Counted from the stretch's first letter, positions 10,316 to 19,871 are shown. The stretch: 64,000 bases of DNA from Algoriphagus antarcticus (GCF_002150685.1 NZ_MSSW01000002.1:1-64000), one strand, 5' to 3'. Notes: generated by a model not told the origin, from the letters alone. Numbers and translations are program-made.

Positions 10316-10341
10316 AGCAAAGTCCTTGATCAAACTTTGCT
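10316..10341 (-). terminator. Rho-independent terminator at the end of the respiratory block
   Basis: On the minus strand the arms AGCAAAGT and ACTTTGCT form a perfect 8-bp stem with a 10-nt loop, followed by a run of seven T. It lies 12 nt after the stop of the last small gene and before the kinase gene, so it separates the oxidase block from what follows. Confidence 0.8.
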
Positions 10342-10352
10342 CTTCTATTCAT

Positions 10353-10604
10353 TTAGTGCAAGGCTATTTTCGCCTTTCTTTTTTTAGCATTTCGATACCA
10401 GAAAAATCCCAGTACCATCGCTATTAGATATGGCATGACAAAAAGATACATGATTCCAAGGTTCAAACCAGCTCCAATGCTGGTATCTCCATTACTCACG
10501 TTATTTTCTACAGATGCTCGGCACATAGCACACTGAGCAAAACTGGCAGTGTGAAACAGAAAAGCAACGAGCGAAAGAAATCCTATTTTGAAAGCTTTTT
10601 TCAT
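10353..10604 (-). CDS. small membrane protein with N-terminal signal and CAMC motif
   Basis: This is an 83-aa protein with a signal sequence (ends ...HTASFAQ), then CAMCRAS, a short glycine-rich stretch, one membrane helix (about 48-70) and a basic tail (RNAKKRKAKIALH). I do not recognise a named family. Its place as the last gene of the aa3 oxidase/assembly block, after the DUF420 gene, suggests a role in oxidase biogenesis. The CxxC pair just after the signal peptide could bind copper or act in redox. That role is inference from context only. Confidence 0.7.
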   Translation of the reverse strand: MKKAFKIGFLSLVAFLFHTASFAQCAMCRASVENNVSNGDTSIGAGLNLGIMYLFVMPYLIAMVLGFFWYRNAKKRKAKIALH

Positions 10605-10638
10605 ACTATTTCCTACGGTTTATAAGTAACGCAGGTTT

Positions 10639-11193
10639 TTAATGTACATAATAAGGACTGATCATCAAGTAAACTATCACGCCCGTGACAGTCACATAAA
10701 GCCAGATCGGGTAGGCAAATTTAACAACTTTTCTGTGCTTCGCACGCTGATCTGTATATCCATAGTAATATGCAAAGAGGATCGGGAAAAGCGCCACTGC
10801 TGCCAACACTATATGAGTGAGCAAAATGAAGTAATAGACGCTTCGGATCATCCCTTCTCCACCAAATGAGGTGCTTTCGGCTGCCGCATGATATATCACA
10901 TAGGAAACCAAAAATATCGCTCCCAGCCCAAATGCCACCGTCATAGAGGCACGGTGATAAGGAATGCTACCTTTTTTGATAAATACCAACCCAGCAATCA
11001 GTGCTAAAGTCGCAGCGGAATTAATTACCGCATTCAGATGAGGCAGGAAATAAACCCACTCCGAGCCTAAATCAATTTTTGATGGCATGAAGATAAGCAC
11101 AGCCACCGCTACAGGGATGATCACAGACATGGCAATAATCCACCCCTTCACCTTCCCCTCATTCTCTAACAAACTATTTCCCTTCGCTTGCAT
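10639..11193 (-). CDS. DUF420 family membrane protein (oxidase assembly candidate)
   Basis: This 184-aa protein has five predicted membrane helices and conserved histidines (FLPHLNAVINS, PYHRASM, YHAAAES, LTHIVLAA). This pattern is that of DUF420, a family commonly found beside cytochrome oxidase genes; the Gram-positive member CtaM is needed for aa3 oxidase maturation. Its start overlaps the end of sco by 20 nt, so the two are translationally linked. It is expected in the inner membrane. A role in haem or copper handling is inferred from family and context. Confidence 0.85.
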   Translation of the reverse strand: MQAKGNSLLENEGKVKGWIIAMSVIIPVAVAVLIFMPSKIDLGSEWVYFLPHLNAVINSAATLALIAGLVFIKKGSIPYHRASMTVAFGLGAIFLVSYVIYHAAAESTSFGGEGMIRSVYYFILLTHIVLAAVALFPILFAYYYGYTDQRAKHRKVVKFAYPIWLYVTVTGVIVYLMISPYYVH

Positions 11194-11848
11194 GCAATAA
11201 TACTTTAGTCTCTAACATCAATAAATCCACATCCTCACGTGAGGTACCACTATAGTATCCTCTGATCCGTCCAAGTTCATCTATAAGCACAAACTTATCA
11301 CTGTGTACAAAATCATCCGGAACGCCCATTCCGTCGACGGAAGGGATGATAAAACCGCATTTTGCTAAGTCATAAGTCTCTTGCACACCACCTGTAAGAA
11401 AATCCCATTTGCCAGCCTCGGCATTGTGCTTCTCGGCATATTCTTTTAAGATTTCAGGAGTATCGAAGGTAGGATCGATACTAATGGACATGATCTGAAC
11501 ACGATCTTCGTCCCTGAACATATCGTTTACGCGTTCCATTTCAGCAGACATTTCAGGGCAAATACTTGGACATGAGGTGAAAAAAAAGTCAACTATTGTG
11601 ACCTTTCCTTCCATATCAGTTCTTCCCACAGTTTCCCCTTCTTGATTGGTGAAAGAAAACTCAGGAATATAATGCTGAGTGGTATCAGCAATTGGGCATT
11701 CTCTAAATGGATTATCTACTCCTTTTTCGAAAAAGACAGGAATATCGTAGTTGTTACTGCCGAAGCCTTTAAGAAATAGGAAAATCAAAATGGGGACTAA
11801 TAGGATGCAAACCAGTACAAACCCTTGCAAAATTCTCAAACTTCTCAT
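11174..11848 (-). CDS. SCO1/SenC family copper chaperone
   Basis: This is a 224-aa periplasmic protein with an N-terminal membrane anchor (about 8-27) and a thioredoxin-like fold. The copper-binding residues are visible: C93 and C97 in TSCPSICPEM, and H182 in DFVHSDKF. SCO proteins deliver copper to, or reduce, the CuA site of cytochrome oxidase subunit II; coxB is in the same block. It overlaps the DUF420 gene. A hairpin sits between it and the subunit IV gene, so part of its transcription may depend on read-through or a local promoter. Confidence 0.93.
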   Translation of the reverse strand: MRSLRILQGFVLVCILLVPILIFLFLKGFGSNNYDIPVFFEKGVDNPFRECPIADTTQHYIPEFSFTNQEGETVGRTDMEGKVTIVDFFFTSCPSICPEMSAEMERVNDMFRDEDRVQIMSISIDPTFDTPEILKEYAEKHNAEAGKWDFLTGGVQETYDLAKCGFIIPSVDGMGVPDDFVHSDKFVLIDELGRIRGYYSGTSREDVDLLMLETKVLLHASEGK

Positions 11849-11862
11849 ATTAATGGTTTAAC

Positions 11863-11903
11863 AAAAAAGAAGGTCAAAGTGTCTCACTTCAACCTTCTTT
11901 TTT
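11863..11903 (-). terminator. strong hairpin inside the oxidase block, between subunit IV and sco
   Basis: The outer arms AAAAAAGAAGGT (11863-11874) and ACCTTCTTTTTT (11892-11903) are perfectly complementary. After a 2-nt mismatch the inner AAGTG/CACTT pairs around a 3-nt loop. T-runs occur on both strands, so it can act in either direction. It probably attenuates transcription from the structural oxidase genes into the assembly genes sco-DUF420. Confidence 0.7.
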
Positions 11904-11925
11904 TATATATCTTTTTAACTTCTGA

Positions 11926-12258
11926 TCAAAACCAGCGCAGAGAAAATATGTCTGTGCCTTCTTTAAAAAGGACTATGATTAGCCAAAACAGAAATATAAT
12001 CGGAACGAGAATGGCATAGATCATCGGTTTCACCTCGTCGCCAAGGTGCATAAATTCCATCATGATATATTTAGCCTTCCATACTGTCAAAATCATAAAC
12101 AATACATAAAGAAGTATACCTCTAGGCATTGTGAAGGCCATTATAAATTCTGCTGTCGTAATAGCAAGCAAGATTAAAGCAGTCTTCCAAATTTTCTTGA
12201 TCTTCTCATTGTTCTTAGGGACTACATTGAGAGTTGATTTATTTTCTTGAATATCCAT
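11926..12258 (-). CDS. coxD: cytochrome c oxidase subunit IV family protein
   Basis: This 110-aa protein has three membrane helices, and the middle one carries KAKYIMMEFMHLGDE. That helix-and-acid pattern is typical of the prokaryotic subunit IV (COX4_pro) family. It lies directly after the two subunit III genes in the operon. It should be a small structural subunit of the aa3 oxidase in the inner membrane without cofactors of its own. Symbols for this subunit vary between organisms. Confidence 0.85.
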   Translation of the reverse strand: MDIQENKSTLNVVPKNNEKIKKIWKTALILLAITTAEFIMAFTMPRGILLYVLFMILTVWKAKYIMMEFMHLGDEVKPMIYAILVPIIFLFWLIIVLFKEGTDIFSLRWF

Positions 12259-12276
12259 AATTCTAATTTTTAGTGC

Positions 12277-13053
12277 TTAGATCAGGTAGAATAAAGTAAA
12301 TACAAAGACCCAAACAAGGTCTACAAAGTGCCAATACAAGCCGATTTTTTCAACCATCTCGTAGTGACCTCGTCTGTCGTAAACTCCTACAGCTGCCTGA
12401 TAAAACACCATGAAAAGAAGCAACACACCGATAGTAACATGGAAACCGTGGAAACCTGTGATGAAGAAGAAAAGGTTGGCAAATGATGCTGGACCGTATT
12501 CATTTACGAGCAGATTGGCTCCAAATACTGTTTCCGTCACATATCGGCCGATGTCATTAACATACTTCAAAACTGCTCCTCCTTCTGATCCATGGATGAA
12601 GTGATTCCACTCCCAAGCCTGACAGCTCAAGAAAGTAATCCCTCCAACGAGTGTCCAAAGCATCCATTTTACTACATCATTTCTATCATTTCTGTGACCA
12701 GCTTCTACAGCCAGTACCATTGTAACAGAACTTGCAATCAAGATAAACGTCATCAAACCAACAAATACAAGCGGTGCGTGAACACCATGTACAAACGGTA
12801 TGGCATCAAATACCAATTCAGGAATCGGCCAGTATTCGTTTGAACCTACAAATTCATTAGCAGGCCCAGCATAAGCAGGATAACTGACACGAATGGAGAG
12901 GTAGGTAATTAAAAAAGCAGCAAAAGTAAAGATATCCGAAAGAAGGAAAAACCACATCATTAGTTTTCCATAACTGGCTTTGAGGGGTTCATTACCACCT
13001 CCCCAGACGCCTCTTTTCGAGCTTACTCCTATAGCAGTAGAATGCGCAGACAT
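12277..13053 (-). CDS. coxC: cytochrome c oxidase subunit III (long copy)
   Basis: The 258-aa protein has membrane helices throughout and the family signatures WFFLLSDIFTFAAFL near the start, WEWNHFI in the middle, and GFHGFHVTIGV plus YWHFVDLVWVFVF near the end. Subunit III stabilises the catalytic core and binds lipid but carries no metal. A second, shorter subunit III-type gene follows 27 nt upstream in the operon. This copy has an extended central loop. It is translated from MSAHSTAIG. Confidence 0.92.
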   Translation of the reverse strand: MSAHSTAIGVSSKRGVWGGGNEPLKASYGKLMMWFFLLSDIFTFAAFLITYLSIRVSYPAYAGPANEFVGSNEYWPIPELVFDAIPFVHGVHAPLVFVGLMTFILIASSVTMVLAVEAGHRNDRNDVVKWMLWTLVGGITFLSCQAWEWNHFIHGSEGGAVLKYVNDIGRYVTETVFGANLLVNEYGPASFANLFFFITGFHGFHVTIGVLLLFMVFYQAAVGVYDRRGHYEMVEKIGLYWHFVDLVWVFVFTLFYLI

Positions 13054-13080
13054 AAGTTATTGATTTGTACTTGGTTTATT

Positions 13081-13662
13081 TTAATGATTCAAAAGCAAAA
13101 ACATAAATAGATATAACCACAGAGCAGCGAGAAAATGCCAAAATGTAATTGCCATTTCAAGCGTATCCAATGACTTGGAATGTACTTTATATCTGAAAGT
13201 CGAAATTAATACAATAATCAGAAATATCACACCACTGATTAAGTGAACAGCATGCAATCCTGTGAACACATAGAGAAACGATCCCGAAGGATTGCCTACG
13301 AAAAACACATTTGCATCTACCAAAGCCACCCAACTATACCACTGACCAACAAGAAAAGCAATTCCAAACAGAAGTGCTAGCCCAAGACCTGCTCTAAGGC
13401 CTGTGAAGTTATCTTTTTTAGCCGATGCATAGGAATATTGGAGGAATATACTACTTAGGATCACAATACCGGAAGTGTACCAGAAAATTGTTGGCAGATC
13501 GTATTCCAGCCAATTGCCTTCAGACTGTCTCACTATATAAGCACTGGTAAGACCAGCAAAGATCATAACTATAGTCACTAAGAAAAGCCATAAAGCAAAC
13601 TTCTTAGGATGCATTGCGATAGGCTGATCAACCATATCGACGTATTTAAGTTCTTTTTCCAT
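13081..13662 (-). CDS. cytochrome c oxidase subunit III family protein (short copy)
   Basis: The 193-aa, five-helix membrane protein carries KKFALWLFLVTIVMIFAGL and GLHAVHLISGVIF, and ends in TFWHFLAALWLYLFMFL. These are subunit III features in a shortened form that lacks the first two helices of the classical protein. Together with the 258-aa copy it gives two subunit III-type proteins in one operon, a layout I know from other Bacteroidota. It sits 2 nt before ctaB. Whether both are present in one oxidase complex cannot be told from sequence. Confidence 0.9.
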   Translation of the reverse strand: MEKELKYVDMVDQPIAMHPKKFALWLFLVTIVMIFAGLTSAYIVRQSEGNWLEYDLPTIFWYTSGIVILSSIFLQYSYASAKKDNFTGLRAGLGLALLFGIAFLVGQWYSWVALVDANVFFVGNPSGSFLYVFTGLHAVHLISGVIFLIIVLISTFRYKVHSKSLDTLEMAITFWHFLAALWLYLFMFLLLNH

Positions 13663-13664
13663 CG

Positions 13665-14573
13665 TTAAGGCAGTTTATCTAATAAGTAAGCAATCTGTAC
13701 GACTGGCAAATATAGAAAGGAGCCAAACATAATTCTAAGAGCTGATTTGCGCGAGCAATCTTTCATCAAAGAGAAAGTTTGAGCAAGAAATAAAACTCCA
13801 CATACAGTCGCAACAATTCCAGAAGTCATCCCAGTGAGTCCAAAATAACTTGGCAGCAATCCCAGAGGCAACAGGAAAAGGGTGTAAATCATTATTTGAA
13901 TAGCAGTGTTCAAGTCCTTCCCTCCGCCGCTAGGCAAAAGTTTAAAGCCAGCTGCTTTGTAATCTTCATCTCCTACCCAAGCAATCGCCCAGAAATGCGG
14001 GAACTGCCAGATAAATTGAATCCCGAAAATGATCAAAGCTTCATGTGAGATAGCTCCAGTAGCAGCCGTCCAACCCAAAAGTGGAGGAAGTGCGCCTGGT
14101 ATAGCTCCAACAAATACTGCAATCGGGCCGACTCTCTTCAGTGGTGTATAAACAAACACATATAACACCATACTCAAAATCCCCAACCATGTGGTCAACG
14201 GATTGGTGAAATACCAAAGTAGGCCAACGCCAATAATAGCTACAATGGAAGTAACCCATAGCGCTTCTTGCAAAGAAATAAGTTTTAAGGGAAGTGGGCG
14301 GTTTTGAGTTCGCTTCATCAGCTTATCCAAATCACGCTCCAATATCTCATTAGCAGCGCAGGATGCACCGCTTATTAAGAAGCCGCCAAGAGTCAGTCCT
14401 AGAAATCCAGACCAACCAAAACTCACTCCTCGATCACCAAGTATGTAGCCAAATACTGCTGAGAAGGTAACCAAAGCTGAAAGCCTTAATTTGATCAACT
14501 CAGCGTAAGCTTTAATTTTGCTTAGAACTAAACTACTAAAATGGTCAGTTACTTCAACTGTCCTCATGGTCAA
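13665..14573 (-). CDS. ctaB: protoheme IX farnesyltransferase (haem O synthase)
   Basis: CtaB/CyoE attaches a farnesyl group to haem B, the first step to haem A. The 302-aa protein has about eight membrane helices and the prenyltransferase motif NEILERDLDKLMKRT, with the Asp-rich Mg-diphosphate site, followed by RTQNRPLP. The second conserved loop is WQFPHFWAIAWVGDEDYKAAG. It overlaps ctaA by 4 nt, so haem O and haem A synthases are coupled. The start MTMRTVEV has a second Met at position 3 as an alternative. Confidence 0.95.
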   Translation of the reverse strand: MTMRTVEVTDHFSSLVLSKIKAYAELIKLRLSALVTFSAVFGYILGDRGVSFGWSGFLGLTLGGFLISGASCAANEILERDLDKLMKRTQNRPLPLKLISLQEALWVTSIVAIIGVGLLWYFTNPLTTWLGILSMVLYVFVYTPLKRVGPIAVFVGAIPGALPPLLGWTAATGAISHEALIIFGIQFIWQFPHFWAIAWVGDEDYKAAGFKLLPSGGGKDLNTAIQIMIYTLFLLPLGLLPSYFGLTGMTSGIVATVCGVLFLAQTFSLMKDCSRKSALRIMFGSFLYLPVVQIAYLLDKLP

Positions 14574-15646
14574 TTTGTATTTAATCGAAACTGAATGTTA
14601 TCTCTGATTTCAAGTAGCAAAATAACTTGCACTCCGATAATCAAAGAACCAAATAAGAGATGGATAGGCTGAAGAAATGCTGGGATACCGAAGTAAGCCA
14701 TTCCCATTCCTGTAGCTATTTCCAGTATAATCAGAATCATCAAGACCTGAGACCAAAGATTTACTTGAGATCTTCTTAGGGTGTATTTGTATGCCCAGAA
14801 GAAGTACAACACGTGGATTCCTAATAGAACCAATGAAAAGGATCGGTGAATGAGGAAATCTAAACCTATTCGACCTATCCACTCGTCTCTAAGCATGTTC
14901 CCAAGTGAGGATGAGATTAAATCAATCTGCTCACGCACCTGCGTACCTAAGACAATCTGAACCAGCATTAAAATAGTACCTATTACTAATACCATCTCAA
15001 TTTTTCGCGGAACATCCATTTTCACTTCTTTGCTTTTGATCAATTTGCCAGATCTATGATAAACGTAGATCAATAAAGAAACCAACAGCAAAGCAAGCAT
15101 CATATGGAAAGTAATCATCCAGTGCAGCAAATTTGTAGATACTACAATAGAACCTATCCAGCCTATGAATACAACCAGAATAAGATTTAAAATAGACAAA
15201 ATCGGTATCCATCGATCAGACTTTCCGAGTGGAAATGACTTCCAAACAGTAAGAACAATCAACAAACCAATCACAACTCCAGCCAACCGATTGAGGTATT
15301 CAATCCAAGTTTTGACTGGATTAAATTCTTCCTCGATAAGTATTGACTTATCATTGGCTATTTCATTGGCTTTTTCTGAGAATCCTAATTTTTCAAGTGT
15401 TGCCACGAACCGTTCATTCTTGGCTAATCTTTTATTGAGATAAATCTCCTGATAGTTTGCTGGCAGTTGATCCAAACTAGTGGGCGGAATGATACTCCCA
15501 AAGCATTTCGGCCAGTCGGGACAACCCATTCCAGAGCCGGAACTTCTAACTATCCCACCGATAAGAATCAGTAAATAAACAGCTATCACCGTGATTACAC
15601 TTACACGGCGAAAGCTATTTAAAGACGTATCAGTGAATTGTTTCAT
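14570..15646 (-). CDS. ctaA: haem A synthase (COX15/CtaA family)
   Basis: This 358-aa membrane protein oxidises the methyl group of haem O to give haem A for the oxidase. Eight helices are visible. The N-terminal motif GGIVRSSGSGMGCPDWPKCFG contains the family's conserved Cys pair, and histidines occur in the expected helices (LNRLAGVVIG after EYL, LLHWMITFHMML, LIHRSFSLVLLGIH, LQPIHLLFG). It overlaps coxA by 17 nt and ctaB by 4 nt. The long insert between helix 1 and helix 2 (about residues 52-110) is typical of the COX15-type subfamily. Confidence 0.93.
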   Translation of the reverse strand: MKQFTDTSLNSFRRVSVITVIAVYLLILIGGIVRSSGSGMGCPDWPKCFGSIIPPTSLDQLPANYQEIYLNKRLAKNERFVATLEKLGFSEKANEIANDKSILIEEEFNPVKTWIEYLNRLAGVVIGLLIVLTVWKSFPLGKSDRWIPILSILNLILVVFIGWIGSIVVSTNLLHWMITFHMMLALLLVSLLIYVYHRSGKLIKSKEVKMDVPRKIEMVLVIGTILMLVQIVLGTQVREQIDLISSSLGNMLRDEWIGRIGLDFLIHRSFSLVLLGIHVLYFFWAYKYTLRRSQVNLWSQVLMILIILEIATGMGMAYFGIPAFLQPIHLLFGSLIIGVQVILLLEIRDNIQFRLNTN

Positions 15647-17504
15647 TTGAAACCAAAACGTCTTCCTCTTCTTTCATTATATCCAATTCTGCCTGAACCA
15701 ATTCCTGCTCGTGAGGAAGATTAGACTCAGGAGTGGCGGAAAGAGGTACAGTCTGCGGAATGAAATCCTCTTCAGCACCTGGCTTAGAATAATCATAAGG
15801 CCATCTATAGATGGTAGGAATCTCACCTGGCCAGTTGCCGTGTCCGGGATGAAGTGGAGTAGTCCACTCAAGAGTATTTGATCTCCAAGGATTCAATGTA
15901 GCTTTTCTACCTCTATACATAGAATAGAAGAAGTTGAACAAGAAGATGAATTGTGCCGCAAATGTGATGATAGCAGCTACAGAAACAAACATGTTAAGGT
16001 CGGTGTACATATTGGCAAACTCAAAGTTTGTCCAGCTATAGTATCTTCTTGGGAAACCAGCAATACCGATGTAGTGCATAGGGAAGAACACCAGATAAAC
16101 GCCAACAAATGTGAGCCAGAAGTGAATATAGCCCAATTTAGCATCCATCATTCTACCAAACATCTTAGGGAACCAGTGGTATATACCAGCCACCATTCCG
16201 AAGAAGGAAGCTGCCCCCATCACCAAGTGAAAGTGAGCTACTACGAAGTAGGTATCGTGCAATTGAATATCAATAGCAGAGTTTCCCAAGAAAATCCCCG
16301 TCAATCCACCAGAAATAAAGAATGAAACTAGCCCTATTGAAAACAACATCGCAGGAGTGAAGATCAAATTACCTCTCCAAAGTGTAGTCAAATAGTTGAA
16401 TACCTTCACTGCAGAAGGAATCGCAATGATCAACGTCAGGAACATGAAGATAGATCCAAGAAATGGATTCAAACCGGACACGAACATATGGTGAGCCCAA
16501 ACCACAAAGGAAAGAACAGTAATACCCAGCAAAGAAATAATCATTGCTTTGTATCCAAAGATTGGTTTTCTAGAATTAGTAGAAATAACTTCAGAAGTAA
16601 TACCCAAAGCAGGAAGCAATACAATGTAAACTTCAGGGTGACCTAAGAACCAGAACAAATGCTGATATAATACAGGGCTTCCACCAGTATTTGGAAGAGC
16701 CTCTCCGCCAATGTAGATATCAGAAAGGTAGAATGATGTACCAAAGCTTCTGTCAAATACCAATAATAAAGCAGCTGCAAATAAAACTGGAAAGGACAAT
16801 AAACCGATAACTGCAGTCAGGAAGAACGCCCAAATGGTCAAAGGGAGTTTTGAGAAAGACATCCCTTTTGTTCTCAAGTTAATTACAGTAGTAATGTAAT
16901 TGATACCGCCCATTAATGAAGAGGCAATAAACAATGTCATCGCAATCAACCACAACGTCATACCTAGACCAGAACCTGGGATAGCTTGTTCCAAAGCAGA
17001 TAGAGGCGGATAAACCACCCAACCACCGGCTGCAGGGCCAGTCTTCAGGAATAGAGAAATAAACATGATCACACCGGAAAGGAAAAACAACCAATAAGAA
17101 AGCATGTTCATAAAACCTGATGCCATATCTCTTGCACCAATTTGCAAAGGAATCAGGAAGTTGGAGAATGTACCACTCAACCCTGCAGTCAGCACAAAGA
17201 ATACCATGATGGTACCGTGCATCGTCACAAGTGCGAGATAGAATGTAGGATCTAGTGCTCCAGACTCGTCAATCCATCCACCTAAAATCGGGCGAAGGAA
17301 AGACATATCCATTTCTGGAAATCCCAATTGTAATCTAAATAAGATAGAAAGAAATCCTCCTAGAAGAGCCCAAAACATACCTGTGACCAAGTATTGCTTT
17401 GCGATCATTTTGTGATCTTGGGAGAAAATATATTTGGTTACAAAATTATCATGGTGCTCATGTTCTTGTGCTGCGTCATGATTTGCGACAGATGCTGTTG
17501 ACAT
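15630..17504 (-). CDS. coxA: cytochrome c oxidase subunit I (aa3-type)
   Basis: This 624-aa protein is the catalytic subunit that reduces oxygen and pumps protons, with haem a, haem a3 and CuB. Visible signatures are H289-Y293 in GHPEVYIVLLP (CuB ligand and cross-linked Tyr), AHHMFVSG (two CuB His) and HDTYFVVAHFHLVMG (haem a3 and haem a ligands). The Tyr in GHPEVY marks an A-family haem-copper oxidase. Its C-terminus extends past the usual core with an acidic tail. It lies between coxB and ctaA in the order normal for this operon. Confidence 0.97.
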   Translation of the reverse strand: MSTASVANHDAAQEHEHHDNFVTKYIFSQDHKMIAKQYLVTGMFWALLGGFLSILFRLQLGFPEMDMSFLRPILGGWIDESGALDPTFYLALVTMHGTIMVFFVLTAGLSGTFSNFLIPLQIGARDMASGFMNMLSYWLFFLSGVIMFISLFLKTGPAAGGWVVYPPLSALEQAIPGSGLGMTLWLIAMTLFIASSLMGGINYITTVINLRTKGMSFSKLPLTIWAFFLTAVIGLLSFPVLFAAALLLVFDRSFGTSFYLSDIYIGGEALPNTGGSPVLYQHLFWFLGHPEVYIVLLPALGITSEVISTNSRKPIFGYKAMIISLLGITVLSFVVWAHHMFVSGLNPFLGSIFMFLTLIIAIPSAVKVFNYLTTLWRGNLIFTPAMLFSIGLVSFFISGGLTGIFLGNSAIDIQLHDTYFVVAHFHLVMGAASFFGMVAGIYHWFPKMFGRMMDAKLGYIHFWLTFVGVYLVFFPMHYIGIAGFPRRYYSWTNFEFANMYTDLNMFVSVAAIITFAAQFIFLFNFFYSMYRGRKATLNPWRSNTLEWTTPLHPGHGNWPGEIPTIYRWPYDYSKPGAEEDFIPQTVPLSATPESNLPHEQELVQAELDIMKEEEDVLVSNETIH

Positions 17505-17522
17505 AATCTATAATTTTGTTTG

Positions 17523-18554
17523 TTACTTTTCGGTTAGTTGAATTTCTGCAAGCTCTTTCGTATCAGAAGGAAGTCCAGAGGCTAGTGCTGGATTAACTTG
17601 AATGAAAGATTTTTGTTCAGCATACCACTTCTGGTAGGCTTCTGGCTCCACTACTTCAATAACTTTCCGCATTGAGAAGTGACCACGTCCACAGAGTTCT
17701 GTACAGGCGATTTCATAGTTGAATTCTGGATTTCCAGTTTCTTCTCTCATCTCAGCTGTGGTCTTGGTAGGCACAAACCAAAAACGAGTCGGCATGCCTG
17801 GAACTGCATCCATTTTCAATCTCATATGAGGTGCGAAAACGGAATGAAGTACATCTCGAGCTCTGATTTTGAATAGAACAGGCTCTCCTTTTGGTATCAC
17901 TACCACTGGAGATGGAAAATCATCTATAGAATTTTTATCGGCGAAATCAATCCCGTGAGAATTAGTGGCTGTAATCAAGCGATAATCATAATCTCCTAGC
18001 ACCTTGTCTTTGCCGGGGTACCTAATTTCCCACGCAAATTGATATCCCATGATTTCCACCACATTAGCATTCTCAGGTGCTGGGGCGGTGATATCAGACC
18101 ATGCCATCCATCCTGAAATAACCAAACCTGCAAGTACAACACCTGGTACAGCTGTCCAAATGACTTCAAGCTTGTTATTATGTGGATAGAAAGACGCTTT
18201 GCGCTTTTCACTGTATTGATATTTATACGGGAAGATGAAAAGCAACACGTGAGTAATCAAAAACACTATTCCAGTAACCGCCATTGTAATCCAAAACAGA
18301 TTATCAGTAACCACACCGTGTTCCGATGCTATAGGCAAGTGATAGTTGTCAAATTCTTTAATAGAATACCAGAACATCAAAATGCCTGAACCCACTAAAA
18401 AAACAACAAATAAAATTGCATTAATTCTATTACTCCCTGAAGCGATCTTTTTATCAGATCCTTTTACTACAGAGACTAACGTTTGGATTCGATATACCAT
18501 CCATATTATGGAAAATATCAAAAGAACCCCTACTCCAATCAGAAATCCGTACAT
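17523..18554 (-). CDS. coxB: cytochrome c oxidase subunit II (CuA)
   Basis: This 343-aa protein receives electrons from cytochrome c or from ACIII. It has an extra N-terminal helix plus the two classical helices, then a periplasmic cupredoxin domain. The CuA site is complete: His in VLHSVFAPHM, then C284, C288, H292 and M295 in ACTELCGRGHFSM. The acidic MDAVPGMPTRFWF loop is also conserved. There is no fused cytochrome c domain, so electrons probably come from the ACIII haem c subunits. It follows actF by 22 nt. Confidence 0.95.
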   Translation of the reverse strand: MYGFLIGVGVLLIFSIIWMVYRIQTLVSVVKGSDKKIASGSNRINAILFVVFLVGSGILMFWYSIKEFDNYHLPIASEHGVVTDNLFWITMAVTGIVFLITHVLLFIFPYKYQYSEKRKASFYPHNNKLEVIWTAVPGVVLAGLVISGWMAWSDITAPAPENANVVEIMGYQFAWEIRYPGKDKVLGDYDYRLITATNSHGIDFADKNSIDDFPSPVVVIPKGEPVLFKIRARDVLHSVFAPHMRLKMDAVPGMPTRFWFVPTKTTAEMREETGNPEFNYEIACTELCGRGHFSMRKVIEVVEPEAYQKWYAEQKSFIQVNPALASGLPSDTKELAEIQLTEK

Positions 18555-18576
18555 ACCTTAATTTTTTCGGCTGTTG

Positions 18577-19869
18577 TTAAATGTGATGATTATAGCTTTC
18601 TTCTAGCATAGGATGGTTTTTAGGAACTAGGTTCCCTTTAGCCAATCCAGAAAGAACTACGAATGTGAAGGCGGCTCCATAAATTAGGAACATACCAACT
18701 TCCATAAATCCTACGCCACCATTATGTCCCAATGTGCCTGGCTGTACCATTAGGAAGAAATCTACCCAGTGCCCAGCGATGATCAATGCACATACTAGTT
18801 TCAAAAACACTCCATGCCTTTTTGAATCTCTTGTCATTAATAACAGGAAAGGAAGCACAAAGTTCATGGCTATGTTCACAAATATGAACGGACCGTAAAT
18901 ATCGCTTGACAATCTCTCAACGAAGTAAACAGTCTCTTCAGGAATGTTGGCATAATAGATCAGCAAGAACTGAGAAAACCATAAATAAGTCCAGAAAATA
19001 GTAAAGCCGAAGATGAACTTACCTAAGTCATGGACATGATTCTCATTAACCATCTCAAGTAGGCCTTTGCTCTTCAAGAACATTGTAATCAAGGTAATAG
19101 CAGATAGTCCCGCAACAAACCAAGATGAAAATACATACCATCCAAATAGTGTAGAGAACCAGTGCGTGTCAATTGACATCACCCAGTCCCATGCAGCGAT
19201 GGAAGATGATACAGCAAAGAAAATCAAGAAAAATGCTGACCAGCTTCTGATTTTATACCAATTAGTAGTACCACCGATGATATCTTCATTATAGGTAAAG
19301 CTTTGGAATTTCTTAAAAAAGAACACCCAGAAGCCAAAGAATAAAACCATTCTGAAGATATAGAATACAGGGAATGTTCCCTTTGCCATTGGCCAGTAGA
19401 AGAAAGAGCCTTTTCCATCAATAATACTGTCGTATTCTGGAGAAGCCTTATCAAATAGATAAGCATGAGTCCAGTGGAACAAATCATGATTTGCTATGAA
19501 GAAAGTAACGATCATCAAGATACCAGCAATTGGCAACCAGTTACCCAAGGAAAGCATTACTCTAATGATAGCTGTGGACCATCCTGCTTGCGCTGCATAC
19601 TGAATAGCGAAGAAGAATACACCGATGATAGCAATACCTGTAAAATATACGTTATTGATCCATAGATTGGCGTAAAGACGCTCATACCAATGAAATGCAT
19701 GACCTTCAGCTTCTGCTGCTTCCTCATGACCACCGCCAAATATCGCCATTACGATACCAAGGACAAGTAATGCTGCACCGATACCTAGAACCGTAAATAC
19801 GATTTTTTTTGTCGCTGCGGTGAAATCAAATTTTTGATCCAGATTATAGTGTTGTACGTCGTGAGCCAT
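18577..19869 (-). CDS. actF: ACIII subunit ActF (quinol:cytochrome c oxidoreductase membrane subunit)
   Basis: This is a 430-aa polytopic membrane protein of about ten helices with a cytoplasmic N-terminus. It is a shortened relative of the NrfD-like ActC and pairs with it to form the membrane part of alternative complex III. Motifs include the HAFHWYERLYANLW stretch and AAWDWVMSIDTHWFSTLFGWY, which I recognise from ACIII ActF proteins. It sits 2 nt after actE and is the last ACIII gene before the oxidase genes. No cofactor ligands are expected. Confidence 0.92.
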   Translation of the reverse strand: MAHDVQHYNLDQKFDFTAATKKIVFTVLGIGAALLVLGIVMAIFGGGHEEAAEAEGHAFHWYERLYANLWINNVYFTGIAIIGVFFFAIQYAAQAGWSTAIIRVMLSLGNWLPIAGILMIVTFFIANHDLFHWTHAYLFDKASPEYDSIIDGKGSFFYWPMAKGTFPVFYIFRMVLFFGFWVFFFKKFQSFTYNEDIIGGTTNWYKIRSWSAFFLIFFAVSSSIAAWDWVMSIDTHWFSTLFGWYVFSSWFVAGLSAITLITMFLKSKGLLEMVNENHVHDLGKFIFGFTIFWTYLWFSQFLLIYYANIPEETVYFVERLSSDIYGPFIFVNIAMNFVLPFLLLMTRDSKRHGVFLKLVCALIIAGHWVDFFLMVQPGTLGHNGGVGFMEVGMFLIYGAAFTFVVLSGLAKGNLVPKNHPMLEESYNHHI

Positions 19870-19871
19870 AA